From assembly GCF_002088945.1 (NCBI RefSeq), contig NZ_NCSU01000006.1, forward strand, positions 124,001 through 188,000: 64,000 nucleotides of DNA. The letters run 5' to 3'. The notes below the pieces were generated by a model, which saw only the letters and a program-made list of their open reading frames with translations, ran no database searches and was not told where the DNA came from. The stretch comes from Henriciella pelagia (lineage in GTDB: Bacteria > Pseudomonadota > Alphaproteobacteria > Caulobacterales > Hyphomonadaceae). Positions 1-8,911 of the stretch are shown here, piece by piece. The stretch's first letter is position 1. Each line of letters begins with the position of its first letter. A program made the translations under genes and the position numbers.

Positions 1-1
1 T

Positions 2-67
2 CCGAACCAGAACATCAACTGGGTCACGCCGGAAGGTGGCGGCGGTCCGGCCTATCCGAACATGTAG
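2..67 (+). CDS. C-terminal end of an unidentified protein (partial)
   Basis: An open frame enters from the left edge and ends at a TAG at 65-67. Only 21 residues are inside the window, ending GGGGPAYPNM, a glycine/proline-rich tail. Codon use is GC-rich like the neighbours. It stops 33 bases before the next start and runs in the same direction, so it may be co-transcribed with it. The visible part is too short to name. Confidence 0.5.
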   Translation, partial: PNQNINWVTPEGGGGPAYPNM

Positions 68-100
68 GCAGGCCGCTTCGCCCGCTGGCGGGGAGAGGCA

Positions 101-712
101 ATGCAGACCTTTGAATTCAAGCCGGCCCTGATGCGGGGACGTGATAACTGGACTCTGGACAGTGGTCTGGTGACGCACAATGGCGAACCGTTCTGTTCCC
201 TGGAGCGCGTCACCGCGCTGCGCTATGCCGAGATGAGCGTGAAGCACACCCATTCGGAGTGGTTCGAGCTCACCGTGCCCGGGCGGGTGCACCGCGTCTC
301 CTGCAACATGCCGGCGGGCGATGACAGCAACCGGCAGTTTCGCGCCCTTTGCGCCGCGGTGCTGACGGATCTCGCCGAGCGCAAGCCAGGCCTGCAGGTA
401 ACGATTGGTGCCGGCGGTGCCATTCGCTGGGCCATGTTCATCATAGGCGCGGTCGCGGCTGTGTTTGGCCTGATCGTGCTGGCCAGTATTGCTTTCGACG
501 CAGTCCGCGACGCGAAAGTCGGCTTCGCGCTTCTCTTCAGTCTCGGCTTTGTCGCCTTTGGCGCCTGGCTCGCCTGGTCCTACAGGCCGTGGGCGCCGCC
601 GCTCCTCCTACCGGTCAGCCTGGCCAGGGACCTCTTGTCCCGCCTGTCGGTGAATGAACAGCCAGCCACTGGTGAAGAGGGCGGCAAAAACCCAGAACAG
701 GATAAAGGGTAG
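101..712 (+). CDS. Conserved-looking membrane protein of unknown function
   Basis: The 203-residue protein has a soluble N-terminal part (about residues 1-105, beta-rich, somewhat like a small PH-type domain), then two hydrophobic membrane segments (about 108-130 and 140-160) and a short polar tail. The ATG follows a strong ribosome site (GGGGAGAGG) at 7-base spacing, which supports the start. Its last 105 bases overlap the 3' end of the leftward glycosyltransferase gene. I do not recognise the family. The N-terminal fold is a guess from composition only. Confidence 0.7.
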   Translation: MQTFEFKPALMRGRDNWTLDSGLVTHNGEPFCSLERVTALRYAEMSVKHTHSEWFELTVPGRVHRVSCNMPAGDDSNRQFRALCAAVLTDLAERKPGLQVTIGAGGAIRWAMFIIGAVAAVFGLIVLASIAFDAVRDAKVGFALLFSLGFVAFGAWLAWSYRPWAPPLLLPVSLARDLLSRLSVNEQPATGEEGGKNPEQDKG

Positions 713-1663
713 CGCGCCGCCGCCAACCGCGCCGACGGCTGCGGCGATCCCGCATGCGGCGCTCAGGCCCCACCACACCATCGCCACTTCGATATGGCTC
801 CAGCCCGCCTTGATCAGCGACTGGTAGGCATGATCGCGGTGCGCCGTGAAGAGGGGCTGGCCCCTGTGGGTGCGGGACACAAGCGTCAGCAGCACGTCGA
901 TCAGTAAGGGCAGGGCGAGTGTTGCAATGGTCCAAACCGGCAGGCCCGAGATAAGACCGAATGTGGCGAAGATCGCTCCAACCCCGAAAGCGCCTGCGTC
1001 GCCGGCATAGAGCTCACCGCGCAGATTGTGGATCAGGAAACCGCCAATAGTTGCAATGATACAGGCGAGGCCCATCGGAAACCCGCCCCGCCCGGACAGC
1101 ATCAGGCTGAGGCCGAGGCCCGCCAGCATGAAGGCGAGCGATCCAAGTGACAGCCCATTGCTGCCATCCATGAAGTTCGAAGCGTTGATGAAAACGAGAA
1201 GCCAGGTGGCCGATCCGGCAATCAGGATGGCTGGCAGCGTCACTGTTCCAAATGGCGAGGCAAGCTCCGTCGCAGCTATGCCGAGGAGTGGGGCAGCAAC
1301 ACAAAGCGCAAGGAGGAGGGCGAGCTTCACAACCGGATTAAGGTCGAAAACATCGTCCGCCGCGCCGACAGCGCCGAACAGGAAGGTAAGGCCGAGCGCG
1401 AACCAGACGTCAGGAACGCGGCCCGGCAGCCAGTCCCCCCCCAGCCAGAGTGGTGACAGGGTGTGGACCGCCCCCGCGACCAGCATCACCAGTGCCACCG
1501 CTGCCAGGATGCCAACACCGCCCAGCCTGGGTATGGGCCGATCCTGGAGTTTACGCTGGCCATCCGGCGCATCGACGACGCCTGTCCGCTTTGTGGCCTC
1601 GCAGAGGATATAGGAGGCGAAGAAGCTGAGCCCGACGAGTGCGATGGAAACGAGAATGGTCAT
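608..1663 (-). CDS. WecA/MraY-family undecaprenyl-phosphate sugar-1-phosphate transferase
   Basis: A 351-residue polytopic membrane enzyme of the polyprenyl-phosphate N-acetylhexosamine-1-phosphate transferase family. Visible family marks, in order, are PIPRLGG near the N-terminus, the Asp pair in ADDVFDL, NFMDGSNGL, AGDAGAFGVG and the cytosolic HRDHAYQ loop. Such enzymes load a sugar-1-phosphate from a UDP-sugar onto undecaprenyl phosphate to start O-antigen or exopolysaccharide synthesis; the sugar cannot be told here. The ATG at 1663 overlaps the ispE stop (ATGA), so it is translationally coupled, and upstream in-frame ATGs would lie inside ispE. Location next to ispE and ispB fits a carrier-lipid theme. 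It lacks the extended architecture of true MraY. Confidence 0.88.
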   Translation of the reverse strand: MTILVSIALVGLSFFASYILCEATKRTGVVDAPDGQRKLQDRPIPRLGGVGILAAVALVMLVAGAVHTLSPLWLGGDWLPGRVPDVWFALGLTFLFGAVGAADDVFDLNPVVKLALLLALCVAAPLLGIAATELASPFGTVTLPAILIAGSATWLLVFINASNFMDGSNGLSLGSLAFMLAGLGLSLMLSGRGGFPMGLACIIATIGGFLIHNLRGELYAGDAGAFGVGAIFATFGLISGLPVWTIATLALPLLIDVLLTLVSRTHRGQPLFTAHRDHAYQSLIKAGWSHIEVAMVWWGLSAACGIAAAVGAVGGGALPFILFWVFAALFTSGWLFIHRQAGQEVPGQADR

Positions 1664-2529
1664 GTCTGCGCATGGCCATTGAGCAGAGTCGCCTTCACCC
1701 ACCAGTGCGGCTGGCTGGCCTGCAGGGCTTTTTCTGCCGCCTTTGCCTCGCGCAGGCTTGAGAAAAGCGCAAAGCATGACGCGCCTGAACCGGACATGCG
1801 CGCAAGCCGGTTGCCGGGAAGGGCGCGCAGCCGCTCAAGGACCGCGCCAATGGTCGGGACGAGATTGATCGCAGCCGCTTCAAGGTCATTGCGGGTTTCA
1901 CCGGAGAGAAATGCCGAGATGCTTTCGACAGTATCGAAATCCGGCATGTCCGTCAGCCTGAAGCCGTCTCCGCCGCCGGCCTTGTCATAGGCGTTGAAGA
2001 CAGCGCCGGTCGGGCAGGGCACGCCGGGATTGACCAGAATGGCAGGCAGGGCAGGCAGGGCATTTGCCGGTTCAAGCCGCTCGCCTTCACCGCGCATATA
2101 GCTGGTGGCCGAACGAAGGCTGACCGGTACATCGCCGCCAAGCCCCCGCGCAATGGTTAGCGCCACTGGAGCGGTGAGCGTTCCCATCTGGATGAGCGTG
2201 CGAAGCATTGCGCCGGCATCTGCCGATCCGCCACCCAGGCCGGCCGCAACCGGAATGGATTTGTGCAGGGTTAAGGAAAGGGGCGGAATGGTGAGGCCCT
2301 TTGCTTCGCAGGCCGAGATGGCGCGAAGGACGAGGTTTTCAGGGGACGACAATTCGAGACTCGCAAACGGGCCCTTCAGGCTCAGCGACAATTCGCTCGC
2401 ACGGCGTGCTTCCAGCCTGTCTGCGGCTTCGGCGCCTGCAAAGACGACAAGGGAATCGAGATCGTGCCGACCGTTTGGCTTCACCCGGTCAACGTGCAGG
2501 AACAGATTGACCTTCGCGGGGGCCAGCAT
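1660..2529 (-). CDS. ispE: 4-diphosphocytidyl-2-C-methyl-D-erythritol kinase
   Basis: IspE phosphorylates CDP-methylerythritol in the MEP route to isoprenoid precursors. The 289-residue protein opens APAKVNLFLHV, has the GHMP-kinase ATP loop PVAAGLGGGSADAG, and ends with the third motif RMSGSGASCFALF. Length matches the family (about 280-300). The start is the ATG at 2529, which shares one base with the stop of the upstream TPR gene (TGATG); an upstream in-frame ATG at 2637 would be an overlap artefact. Odd: the usual DGYH is replaced by NGRH in the N-terminal motif. Upstream TPR lipoproteins and ispB form a leftward cluster with it. Confidence 0.95.
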   Translation of the reverse strand: MLAPAKVNLFLHVDRVKPNGRHDLDSLVVFAGAEAADRLEARRASELSLSLKGPFASLELSSPENLVLRAISACEAKGLTIPPLSLTLHKSIPVAAGLGGGSADAGAMLRTLIQMGTLTAPVALTIARGLGGDVPVSLRSATSYMRGEGERLEPANALPALPAILVNPGVPCPTGAVFNAYDKAGGGDGFRLTDMPDFDTVESISAFLSGETRNDLEAAAINLVPTIGAVLERLRALPGNRLARMSGSGASCFALFSSLREAKAAEKALQASQPHWWVKATLLNGHAQT

Positions 2530-4265
2530 CAGGGAAGGTGCGCCTGCGCGCCGACAAGGGGTGGGCCTGTCAGGATCTTGCGCTGCACGACGTCGATTTC
2601 GCGCTTGTCCTCCAGCAGGGAAATTGTCCGCTGCCATTGATAGCGCGCTTCCAGCTTGCGGCCTGCCATCCAGTAGGCATCGCCAAGATGTTCATTGATC
2701 TCAGCCAGGCCTGGTTCCAGTTCGACCGCGCGTTCGAGATAGGAGATGGCCTCCTCATAGCGGCCAATCTTGTAATAGGCCCAGCCGAGACTGTCGGTGA
2801 TCGCCCCGCTGCCCGGCCGCAGGGAAAGCGCCATGCGGATGAGCTCAAGTCCTTCTTCGAGGTTGATGCCCCGATCGACCCAGCTATAGCCGAGATAATT
2901 CAGCACGTCCGGCGAGGTTGCGTTGAGCCCCTTGGCCGTCTTGAGGTCCGCCTCGGCCAGGGGCCAGGACCCCATCTCTTCGTGGATGGCACCGCGCGCA
3001 AAATAGAGACGCCAGTCCGGCGATTTTCTTGCCTTGTCGTCTTCGATCAGCTCGTCGAAGACCGTCAGCGCTTCTCCGTTGCGGTCAAGCGCACGCAGGA
3101 GATCCGCCATCTGTATCTTGAGGTCGCGGCCGGGGTCGCCACCGAGCGTCGTCCGGACCAGTTCATAGGCCTTCGCATTCTGCTGGTCACGGCGCAGCGC
3201 CCAGGCCAGCTGTCCCCGCGCCGTGGAGTAATAGGGTGAGCTCACAGGAATCGTCTGCAGCATGTTGATCGACTCTTCGCTGCGACCGGCCTGGTCGAGC
3301 GCGTCGGCCCAGAGGGCCTTGGCCGCGTCAAGGTCAGGATCAAGGCGCAGGGCAATCGAATAATAGACGCCCGGAAGATCATTCTGCGACTGAGCGCCGA
3401 GCGCGGCTGCGGGCACGTAGACCGAAAGGGCGGCACCCTCACGCACGCTGAGACGGTGCACTGCGGGCACAGCGCCGGCCTGCAGGTCTTCGATCAGTTG
3501 TGTGATGACGGGGTTATGGCCCGCGCTACTCCTGAACCGGTCCAGCACATCAATGGCTTTCTCCACATCGCCCTGGCTGGCGAGCTGCCGCGCATATGTG
3601 TCAGCGGCCGTCGCTGTGAGCGCGCCATTCTTGTCAATCCGGCTGAAGGTTTTGAGCGCGGCTTCGTCATCGCCCATCGCCGTTTCCATAAGGCCGAGCA
3701 GGTTCATCACGATCGTGTCCAGATAGGGATCGCCCTGGGACGCCGAGAGCAGTTTCAGCTGCGCATCACCGGGCTTGCCCTGGTCGAGCAGGGCCCAGGC
3801 CTCGAGCGAGGTCATGATCAGGCTGTTGAACAGGCCTGGATCACTGCCCTCCAGAATTCTAGAGAGCCGGTCGCCATGTCCGCTGATCAGCGCCTGCGCC
3901 GCCAGGGTCAGTCGCGGCAGGCTGGTTTCTTGCAGCGTTTCAGCGCTCGCCTTGTTCGAGATTGAAAGCGCGAGCGGAAAATTATTGGCAAGAAGCGCCG
4001 AGAAGACAGCACGCTCCATGATCGACTGGTCATGCGGGCTCGACCGCGCGACCAGCGCATATTTTCTCGCCGCCTGTCCGGGGTCATTGATCAGCGATGC
4101 GTACCGCGCGACGAGAAACTGGCTGTAGTCTTCTGCGATTGCATTGGTTTCCGCATCCGCGCGCGCAATGGCGAGTCGCTGGTTTAGCGAAGCGTTAGAC
4201 GTGTCCACGCTGGAGCAAGCCGCCAGGCCGGCAAGCGCGAGAACTGAGAGACTGACCCTGAGCAT
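2529..4265 (-). CDS. TPR-repeat lipoprotein
   Basis: The 578-residue protein begins MLRVSLSVLALAGLAAC, a lipoprotein signal with lipobox LAAC, so it is predicted to be anchored in a membrane facing the periplasm. The rest is helical; clear TPR units are seen toward the C-terminus (DVLNYLGYSW, ITDSLGWAYYKIGRYEEA, INEHLGDAYWMAGRKLEA). A TTG at 4304 would add 13 residues; neither start has a good ribosome site, so the start is uncertain and I chose the one giving a compact signal peptide. It lies directly upstream of ispE with a one-base overlap. A second TPR lipoprotein with a very similar C-terminal pattern lies just upstream, suggesting old duplication. Partner unknown. Confidence 0.85.
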   Translation of the reverse strand: MLRVSLSVLALAGLAACSSVDTSNASLNQRLAIARADAETNAIAEDYSQFLVARYASLINDPGQAARKYALVARSSPHDQSIMERAVFSALLANNFPLALSISNKASAETLQETSLPRLTLAAQALISGHGDRLSRILEGSDPGLFNSLIMTSLEAWALLDQGKPGDAQLKLLSASQGDPYLDTIVMNLLGLMETAMGDDEAALKTFSRIDKNGALTATAADTYARQLASQGDVEKAIDVLDRFRSSAGHNPVITQLIEDLQAGAVPAVHRLSVREGAALSVYVPAAALGAQSQNDLPGVYYSIALRLDPDLDAAKALWADALDQAGRSEESINMLQTIPVSSPYYSTARGQLAWALRRDQQNAKAYELVRTTLGGDPGRDLKIQMADLLRALDRNGEALTVFDELIEDDKARKSPDWRLYFARGAIHEEMGSWPLAEADLKTAKGLNATSPDVLNYLGYSWVDRGINLEEGLELIRMALSLRPGSGAITDSLGWAYYKIGRYEEAISYLERAVELEPGLAEINEHLGDAYWMAGRKLEARYQWQRTISLLEDKREIDVVQRKILTGPPLVGAQAHLP

Positions 4266-4349
4266 ATCAGTTTTGTTGATGGTCGAAACCGGAGAAGAAC
4301 GCAATTTCTTCGCTCACATTTCTTGAGTTTCGATCAGCATTGACCGCTA

Positions 4350-6299
4350 TCAGATGTCCTGACGCCCGATTTCGCCTTCATCGCCAAGTGAAACCTTGGG
4401 CAGGGGCTGTTTTTCAGGTGGCGGACCGGCCAGGCCATTGTCGAGCTTTTCCTGTATTTCGGCGCGTTTGGTCTCTGACGGATAGTCATTCAGCGCTGTG
4501 CGCCAGGCGGCACGGGCAGCGTCCTTGTCACCGAGATGCCAGTAGATGTCGCCGAGATGATCCTCGATCTCCCAATGGACATTGGGGGCGATCTCATTAC
4601 GGCTCTGCTCGATGTAGCGCCGCGCCCCTTCGAGGTCGCCCAGCTTGTAGCGGGCCCATCCGAAACTGTCGCTGATATAGGGGTCGGCAGGTGCCAGGGC
4701 ATTTGCGCGGGCGAGGACACGATAAGCTTCGGCATACCTGTCAGTATGTTCGACGAGAAAGTAGCCGAGCGTATTCAGCATGTAGGGATCATTCGGGCGT
4801 GCCAGGGACTCGGTACGGATCAGGCGCAGCGCCTCATCGATCTCATCGGCTTCGGCCAGCGCATTGGCGAGCGCCATGCGCCGGTCATGCGTATCATCGA
4901 GATTGCGCGCCGCCTTGGCGTGGACGAGGGCCTGCTCAAACTCGCCGAACTGGGCATAGATGGCAGAGCTTGTGCCGTGCGCACTCGCGCGTTCGGCATC
5001 TGTCAGGGCCAGCTCGGGCGTTTTCTCGGCAAGATCGGTCGCCTTCTTCTTGTCGTCGAGCAGGGCATAGATCAGCATGGCGCTCGAATAGGTGCCAAGC
5101 TCTTCATCTTCCTCGGCCAGCCTGATCGCTTCATCGAGGGCGGCATGTGATTTTTCTGGCTGTTCCAGACGTAGACAGGCCTGCGCTTCGGCGAGCTTCA
5201 GGCCAGCTGTTGGTTCTGGCGCAGCCGTTGCGACATGGATGGCGGCGTCGAAATAGGTTTCGTCATAGAGGTCGCCGACAATGGCGAGGCGCAGATCTTC
5301 ATTGCCCGGATCATTGATGAGAGCGAGCTGGTCAAACACCGATTTGGTGTCATCAAACCCGCGCACACGCTCGCCGACAAAGGCTGAGCGGATCAGCCGC
5401 TGATAGGAAAGCGCCAGCGAGTAATCGCTCAGCGACCGCGCAAAGGCGGCGCTGGCCGTCATCGTCTCGTCGTCGATACCGCGCCCGGTTTCCAGCTGTT
5501 CGAGCGCAGCCTGATAGGATACCGCCTCTTCAGGTTCGGCCGCAGCGAGGCGGGTGTAGAGATCCTTTGCCTCTTCGATTCGTCCGAGCTTGCGCAGCAG
5601 GATCGCCTGGCGCGCGACCACCAGCTTCACATGTCCATAGAGCAGGTTCTGCGGATCAAACTCATGCTCCGGGGCCGTGATCTTTGTCGGCGTGATCGAG
5701 GAATAGACTGCGAGGGCTTCCTGTTCGCGCCCGACAACTTCCAGCATGGCGGCAAGGGACAGGTCGCCAGTCAGGCCCGGCAGGGCTGCGCCCACGGCTC
5801 GATGCGCATCGACAGCGGCGTCGCTTTGGCCATTCAGCGCAAGATACCAGGCCTCCAGAAAGCCGCCCATGATCGTCATGTCATCGCTTTCCACGGCCGT
5901 CTTGACGGTCGCAAGCGCACGATCATAGTCACCGGCCGCTGCGGCATCGATGGACAGCACCACTGCTGCGAACGGGCTCGGCGTACCGTCGCGGACCGAA
6001 TTGGTCTGCATGGAGGCGATAAAGGCGGCGATGTCACCAGCCTTCACGGCGTCGACCGGCGACTCATAGGCCAGCAGGCCCACCGGGCGCCCATCTTCGC
6101 CGCGAACGGCTGTCTTCATTGCCGCATCCGACACTTCGTAATCGCCGCTATAGGCAGACAGCGCACCGAGCACTTCCTGCTTGCGGGCATCGAATTCGGC
6201 CCGTTCGGCGTCAGTAAAATTCGACGGTGCCGACTGGCTGGCACACCCGGACACGAACAGCGCTGCAGCAAGGATAGCGAGAGAAGCTTTGGACGTCAT
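4350..6299 (-). CDS. TPR-repeat lipoprotein, paralogue of the downstream gene
   Basis: A 649-residue exported protein starting MTSKASLAILAAALFVSGCAS, with lipobox VSGC. Internal helical repeats run through the protein, with the best TPR units near residues 480-600 (MLNTLGYFLVEHTDRYAEA, ISDSFGWARYKLGDLEGA, IEDHLGDIYWHLGDKDAA). The last three line up with the equivalent region of the downstream TPR lipoprotein, so the two are probably paralogues. It sits between ispB and the second TPR gene, all leftward. The family often scaffolds envelope complexes, but no specific partner can be read from the sequence. Confidence 0.85.
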   Translation of the reverse strand: MTSKASLAILAAALFVSGCASQSAPSNFTDAERAEFDARKQEVLGALSAYSGDYEVSDAAMKTAVRGEDGRPVGLLAYESPVDAVKAGDIAAFIASMQTNSVRDGTPSPFAAVVLSIDAAAAGDYDRALATVKTAVESDDMTIMGGFLEAWYLALNGQSDAAVDAHRAVGAALPGLTGDLSLAAMLEVVGREQEALAVYSSITPTKITAPEHEFDPQNLLYGHVKLVVARQAILLRKLGRIEEAKDLYTRLAAAEPEEAVSYQAALEQLETGRGIDDETMTASAAFARSLSDYSLALSYQRLIRSAFVGERVRGFDDTKSVFDQLALINDPGNEDLRLAIVGDLYDETYFDAAIHVATAAPEPTAGLKLAEAQACLRLEQPEKSHAALDEAIRLAEEDEELGTYSSAMLIYALLDDKKKATDLAEKTPELALTDAERASAHGTSSAIYAQFGEFEQALVHAKAARNLDDTHDRRMALANALAEADEIDEALRLIRTESLARPNDPYMLNTLGYFLVEHTDRYAEAYRVLARANALAPADPYISDSFGWARYKLGDLEGARRYIEQSRNEIAPNVHWEIEDHLGDIYWHLGDKDAARAAWRTALNDYPSETKRAEIQEKLDNGLAGPPPEKQPLPKVSLGDEGEIGRQDI

Positions 6300-6429
6300 G
6301 AAATGCCCTTCTATGTCACCTCAGAGTGTGCAGGCGCGGCGGGCCCCTGTCCAGCCTGCAAGATAAGACGCGACAAGTGTGGCGTCAGTCTGACATGAAA
6401 TCTGCCAGAACGGGGCATTTCGCCGTCAA

Positions 6430-7443
6430 TTAATGTGCGCGCTTGACGCAGAAATCGGCGAGTTGACCGAGAAGTGACTTCCACTGCGTATCCGGAAGGT
6501 CCGCAAGCGCAGACTTGGCGAGGCCCGCATAGGCTTCGGCTTCGGCAATGGTCGCTTCGGCGGCACCGGTTGTCCGGATGAGATGGATGGCGCGGGCAAG
6601 GTCGCTTTCTTCCTGCGTTTCGACATTCAGCGCGCGCGCCCAGAAGGCGTGATCTTCTGTCTTGCCACGGCGACGCGCAATGATCACAGGGAGAGTGACC
6701 TTGCCTTCCCGGAAATCGTCGCCGACCACTTTGCCGATCACCGAGGTCGTACCGCCATAATCGAGGACATCGTCGACAATCTGGAAGGCGAGGCCGAGAT
6801 TCTTGCCATAGCTCGCCAGCGCGTCAGCGTGCTCGCTGCTGCCCCCCGAGAGTGCGCCAGCGCGGCTGGCCGCCTCGAACAGCGCTGCCGTCTTGGCTTC
6901 GATGATGGCGAGATAGTCTTCTGTCGGCAGGTCGAGCTTGCCCTGCGCCGCGAGCTGGCGAACTTCGCCCTCTGCAATCACGGATGAGGCATTGGACAGG
7001 ATGCCGAGAATCTCCAGCGATCCGGTGTCGACCATCAGCGTGAAGGCGCGCGCGAAAAGAAAATCGCCGACCAGGATGGAGGCGGAATTGCCCCATACCG
7101 ATTTTGCCGCAGGCTTGCCGCGGCGAAGGTCGCTCTCATCGACCACATCATCATGCAGCAGCGTCGCGGTGTGAATGAACTCGACCGCCGCCGCCAGCGC
7201 ATGGGTGGAGCTCTTCGCCTTGCCGACGGCATGTGCAGCCGCGAGCGTAATGATCGGGCGCAGGCGCTTTCCGCCGGCCGTAACGATGTACTGGGAGAGG
7301 TCGGGAATAATGTCGACCGGGCTTGCCGCGCGGGCTTTCAGCAGGGTCTCCACCGCCGTGAGGTCCGATTCCAGCAGCGACTGGAGCTGGTCCACGACTG
7401 TGGCGTTCTTTGCGATGTCACGTGCTGTAGCCGATATGCTCAC
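6430..7443 (-). CDS. ispB: Polyprenyl diphosphate synthase (octaprenyl/decaprenyl type)
   Basis: A trans-prenyltransferase of 337 residues that elongates FPP/GPP with IPP to make the quinone side chain. Both Asp-rich motifs are present: DDVVDESDLRRG (first, with the basic RRG) and DDVLDYGG (second). GGKRLRP near residue 60 is the IPP-binding motif. Length is normal for IspB/DdsA. It is the first gene of the leftward cluster and is divergent from the DUF2007 gene, with about 100 bases between them that must hold both promoters. The exact chain length (C40 or C50) cannot be decided by eye; alphaproteobacteria often make Q10. Confidence 0.93.
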   Translation of the reverse strand: MSISATARDIAKNATVVDQLQSLLESDLTAVETLLKARAASPVDIIPDLSQYIVTAGGKRLRPIITLAAAHAVGKAKSSTHALAAAVEFIHTATLLHDDVVDESDLRRGKPAAKSVWGNSASILVGDFLFARAFTLMVDTGSLEILGILSNASSVIAEGEVRQLAAQGKLDLPTEDYLAIIEAKTAALFEAASRAGALSGGSSEHADALASYGKNLGLAFQIVDDVLDYGGTTSVIGKVVGDDFREGKVTLPVIIARRRGKTEDHAFWARALNVETQEESDLARAIHLIRTTGAAEATIAEAEAYAGLAKSALADLPDTQWKSLLGQLADFCVKRAH

Positions 7444-7539
7444 GAGGGATTTCCTATTCCGGTCGCTCAGACATTCCCATATGGATAACAGGCGGGCTCA
7501 GGTCCACCTCTGCGGTACAGGGCCGCATATAGGATAAGG

Positions 7540-7755
7540 ATGTCTATGGAAGAAGTGTTCCGCACCAATGACCCCGTCAAGCTGAGCTATATTCGTCATC
7601 TCATGGCCGAGGCAGGGATCGAGGTCTACATCCTTGATGAGCATACCGCTTATATTGACGGTCGCGGGCCGATGGTCCCCATCCGTGTCGTCGTCCACGA
7701 AGATGATGCCGATCGCGCCCGGCTCGAACTGAAAGATCTCGACCAGGATGGCTGA
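7540..7755 (+). CDS. DUF2007-family small protein
   Basis: A 71-residue soluble protein (EEVFRTNDPVKLSYIRHLMAEAGIE...) matching the DUF2007 pattern: a ferredoxin-like half fold that begins with a beta strand, then a helix containing 'LMAEAGIE' and a VVVHEDDADRA segment. Members are often annotated as putative signal-transducing proteins, without demonstrated function. The stop overlaps the start of the following methyltransferase by 8 bases, indicating a two-gene operon. An AAGG-type ribosome site lies just upstream of the ATG. Confidence 0.8.
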   Translation: MSMEEVFRTNDPVKLSYIRHLMAEAGIEVYILDEHTAYIDGRGPMVPIRVVVHEDDADRARLELKDLDQDG

Positions 7756-8491
7756 GACGGCGTTCACACGCGATGCCTTTCTCGGCGGGCTCGTCACCGT
7801 CCTGCAGCCGAAGAAGGGGTTTCGGGCCGGCACGGACAGCGTGCTGCTCGCCGCGGCGCTCGACCCGTCCATGACGGGCACGGCGGCCGAGTTCGGCTGC
7901 GGGGCAGGGGGCGCGCTCTTTCCGGCGGCGTGGCGACTGAAGGATGTAAGCTTTACCGGACTGGAGCTTGACCCTCTCATGCTCGATCTTGCCCGTCAGG
8001 GGATCGCGGAAAATGACCTTGCAGGGCGCGTTCAGGTGCAGGAGCAGAATGTCGGCAACATCCCGCATGACTGGGAAAACCGCTTCGATCTCGTCTTTTC
8101 CAATCCACCCTATTTCCGCACCGGCTCGATCACCCAGCCCGGCGAACGCAAGCATGAGGCCTATCTGGAAAGCGTCCCCCTGAAAGACTGGATCTGGGGC
8201 ATGCTGCACAGCCTCAAGCCGCGCGGGCGGTTCGTGATGATTCACCGCGCCTGCGAGCTTGCGCGCATCCTCGCCTTGATCGAGCGGCGCACCGGCCAGA
8301 TCGAGGTGATGCCCGTGCGCTCGCACCCCGGCGCAGACGCCAAGCGTGTCATCGTGCGTGCGCGCAAGGGGCTCCGCTCCGGTGAGATGCGGCTCCTCTC
8401 CGGCATCGACATCTACAAATCGAAAGGCGGGGACCGTACCGAGCTGCTCGAGCGCATCGCGCGATCCGACGCGGGTCTGGACTGGGGCTGA
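7748..8491 (+). CDS. TrmN6-like tRNA1(Val) (adenine37-N6)-methyltransferase family protein
   Basis: A 247-residue class I SAM-dependent methyltransferase. The N-terminal GFRAGTDSVLLAAAL matches the TrmN6/YfiC family signature, AEFGCGAGGALFP is the SAM-binding motif I, and SNPPYF is the NPPY catalytic motif of N6-adenine methyltransferases. Length matches E. coli TrmN6 (about 245). It starts inside the DUF2007 gene (8-base overlap). Target assignment to tRNA is by family only; PrmC-like protein methyltransferases share the NPPY motif but have a different N-terminal domain. Confidence 0.83.
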   Translation: MAETAFTRDAFLGGLVTVLQPKKGFRAGTDSVLLAAALDPSMTGTAAEFGCGAGGALFPAAWRLKDVSFTGLELDPLMLDLARQGIAENDLAGRVQVQEQNVGNIPHDWENRFDLVFSNPPYFRTGSITQPGERKHEAYLESVPLKDWIWGMLHSLKPRGRFVMIHRACELARILALIERRTGQIEVMPVRSHPGADAKRVIVRARKGLRSGEMRLLSGIDIYKSKGGDRTELLERIARSDAGLDWG

Positions 8492-8503
8492 ATACATCCG
8501 CCG

Positions 8504-8653
8504 ATACCTGCGAAGGCAGGTATCCATAATGTGTACTTTCAACGAGTGTTGACGCCTGAACGTTTCTCCATGGACGCCTGCCTTCGCAGGCGTCGTCGGA
8601 TCAATCTGCAAGGCTCCAGAATCCACTCATCCTTCGACTTTGCTCGGGATGAG
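8504..8653. repeat. Cluster of three REP-like palindromes
   Basis: Three palindromes fill the gap after the methyltransferase gene: 8504-8523 (8-base arms around GAAG), 8573-8594 (9-base arms around CTTC) and 8626-8653 (CTCATCC ... GGATGAG). Close relatives of all three occur again at 52.3-52.65 kb, so these are members of dispersed repeat families rather than gene-specific terminators, though they could stop transcription or stabilise the mRNA end. Confidence 0.7.
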
Positions 8654-8683
8654 GCGTAGGATGGCAACAGAGGAGAGGGAGCC

Positions 8684-8827
8684 ATGCAGAACCTGTTCAC
8701 CATGCTGATGATTGTCGGCAGCCTCGCCGGCCTCGCCATGGGTGCGCTCGCCCACCCGAAATTCTACGCCGCCGTCTTCCGCAAGAAACGCGCAGACAGC
8801 GCCGACCATGAGCATTCGATCGATTAG
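8684..8827 (+). CDS. Small single-pass membrane protein (47 aa)
   Basis: A 47-residue frame that starts with an ATG 6 bases after an excellent ribosome site (GAGGAGAGGG). The protein is MQNLFTMLMIVGSLAGLAMG followed by a short amphipathic part and a charged tail ending DHEHSID. One membrane helix spans about residues 3-23, with the Lys/Arg patch KFYAAVFRKKR suggesting the C-terminus is cytoplasmic. It stands alone between a repeat cluster and glyQ. Function unknown. Confidence 0.65.
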   Translation: MQNLFTMLMIVGSLAGLAMGALAHPKFYAAVFRKKRADSADHEHSID

Positions 8828-8911
8828 GGCGTGACACCCCCGCAGTTGCGAAATCGCCCGTCTGGCGGTAGGCGGTTGCGCTGAACTTCAGCTCTCGATT
8901 CAAGGCCTGCC

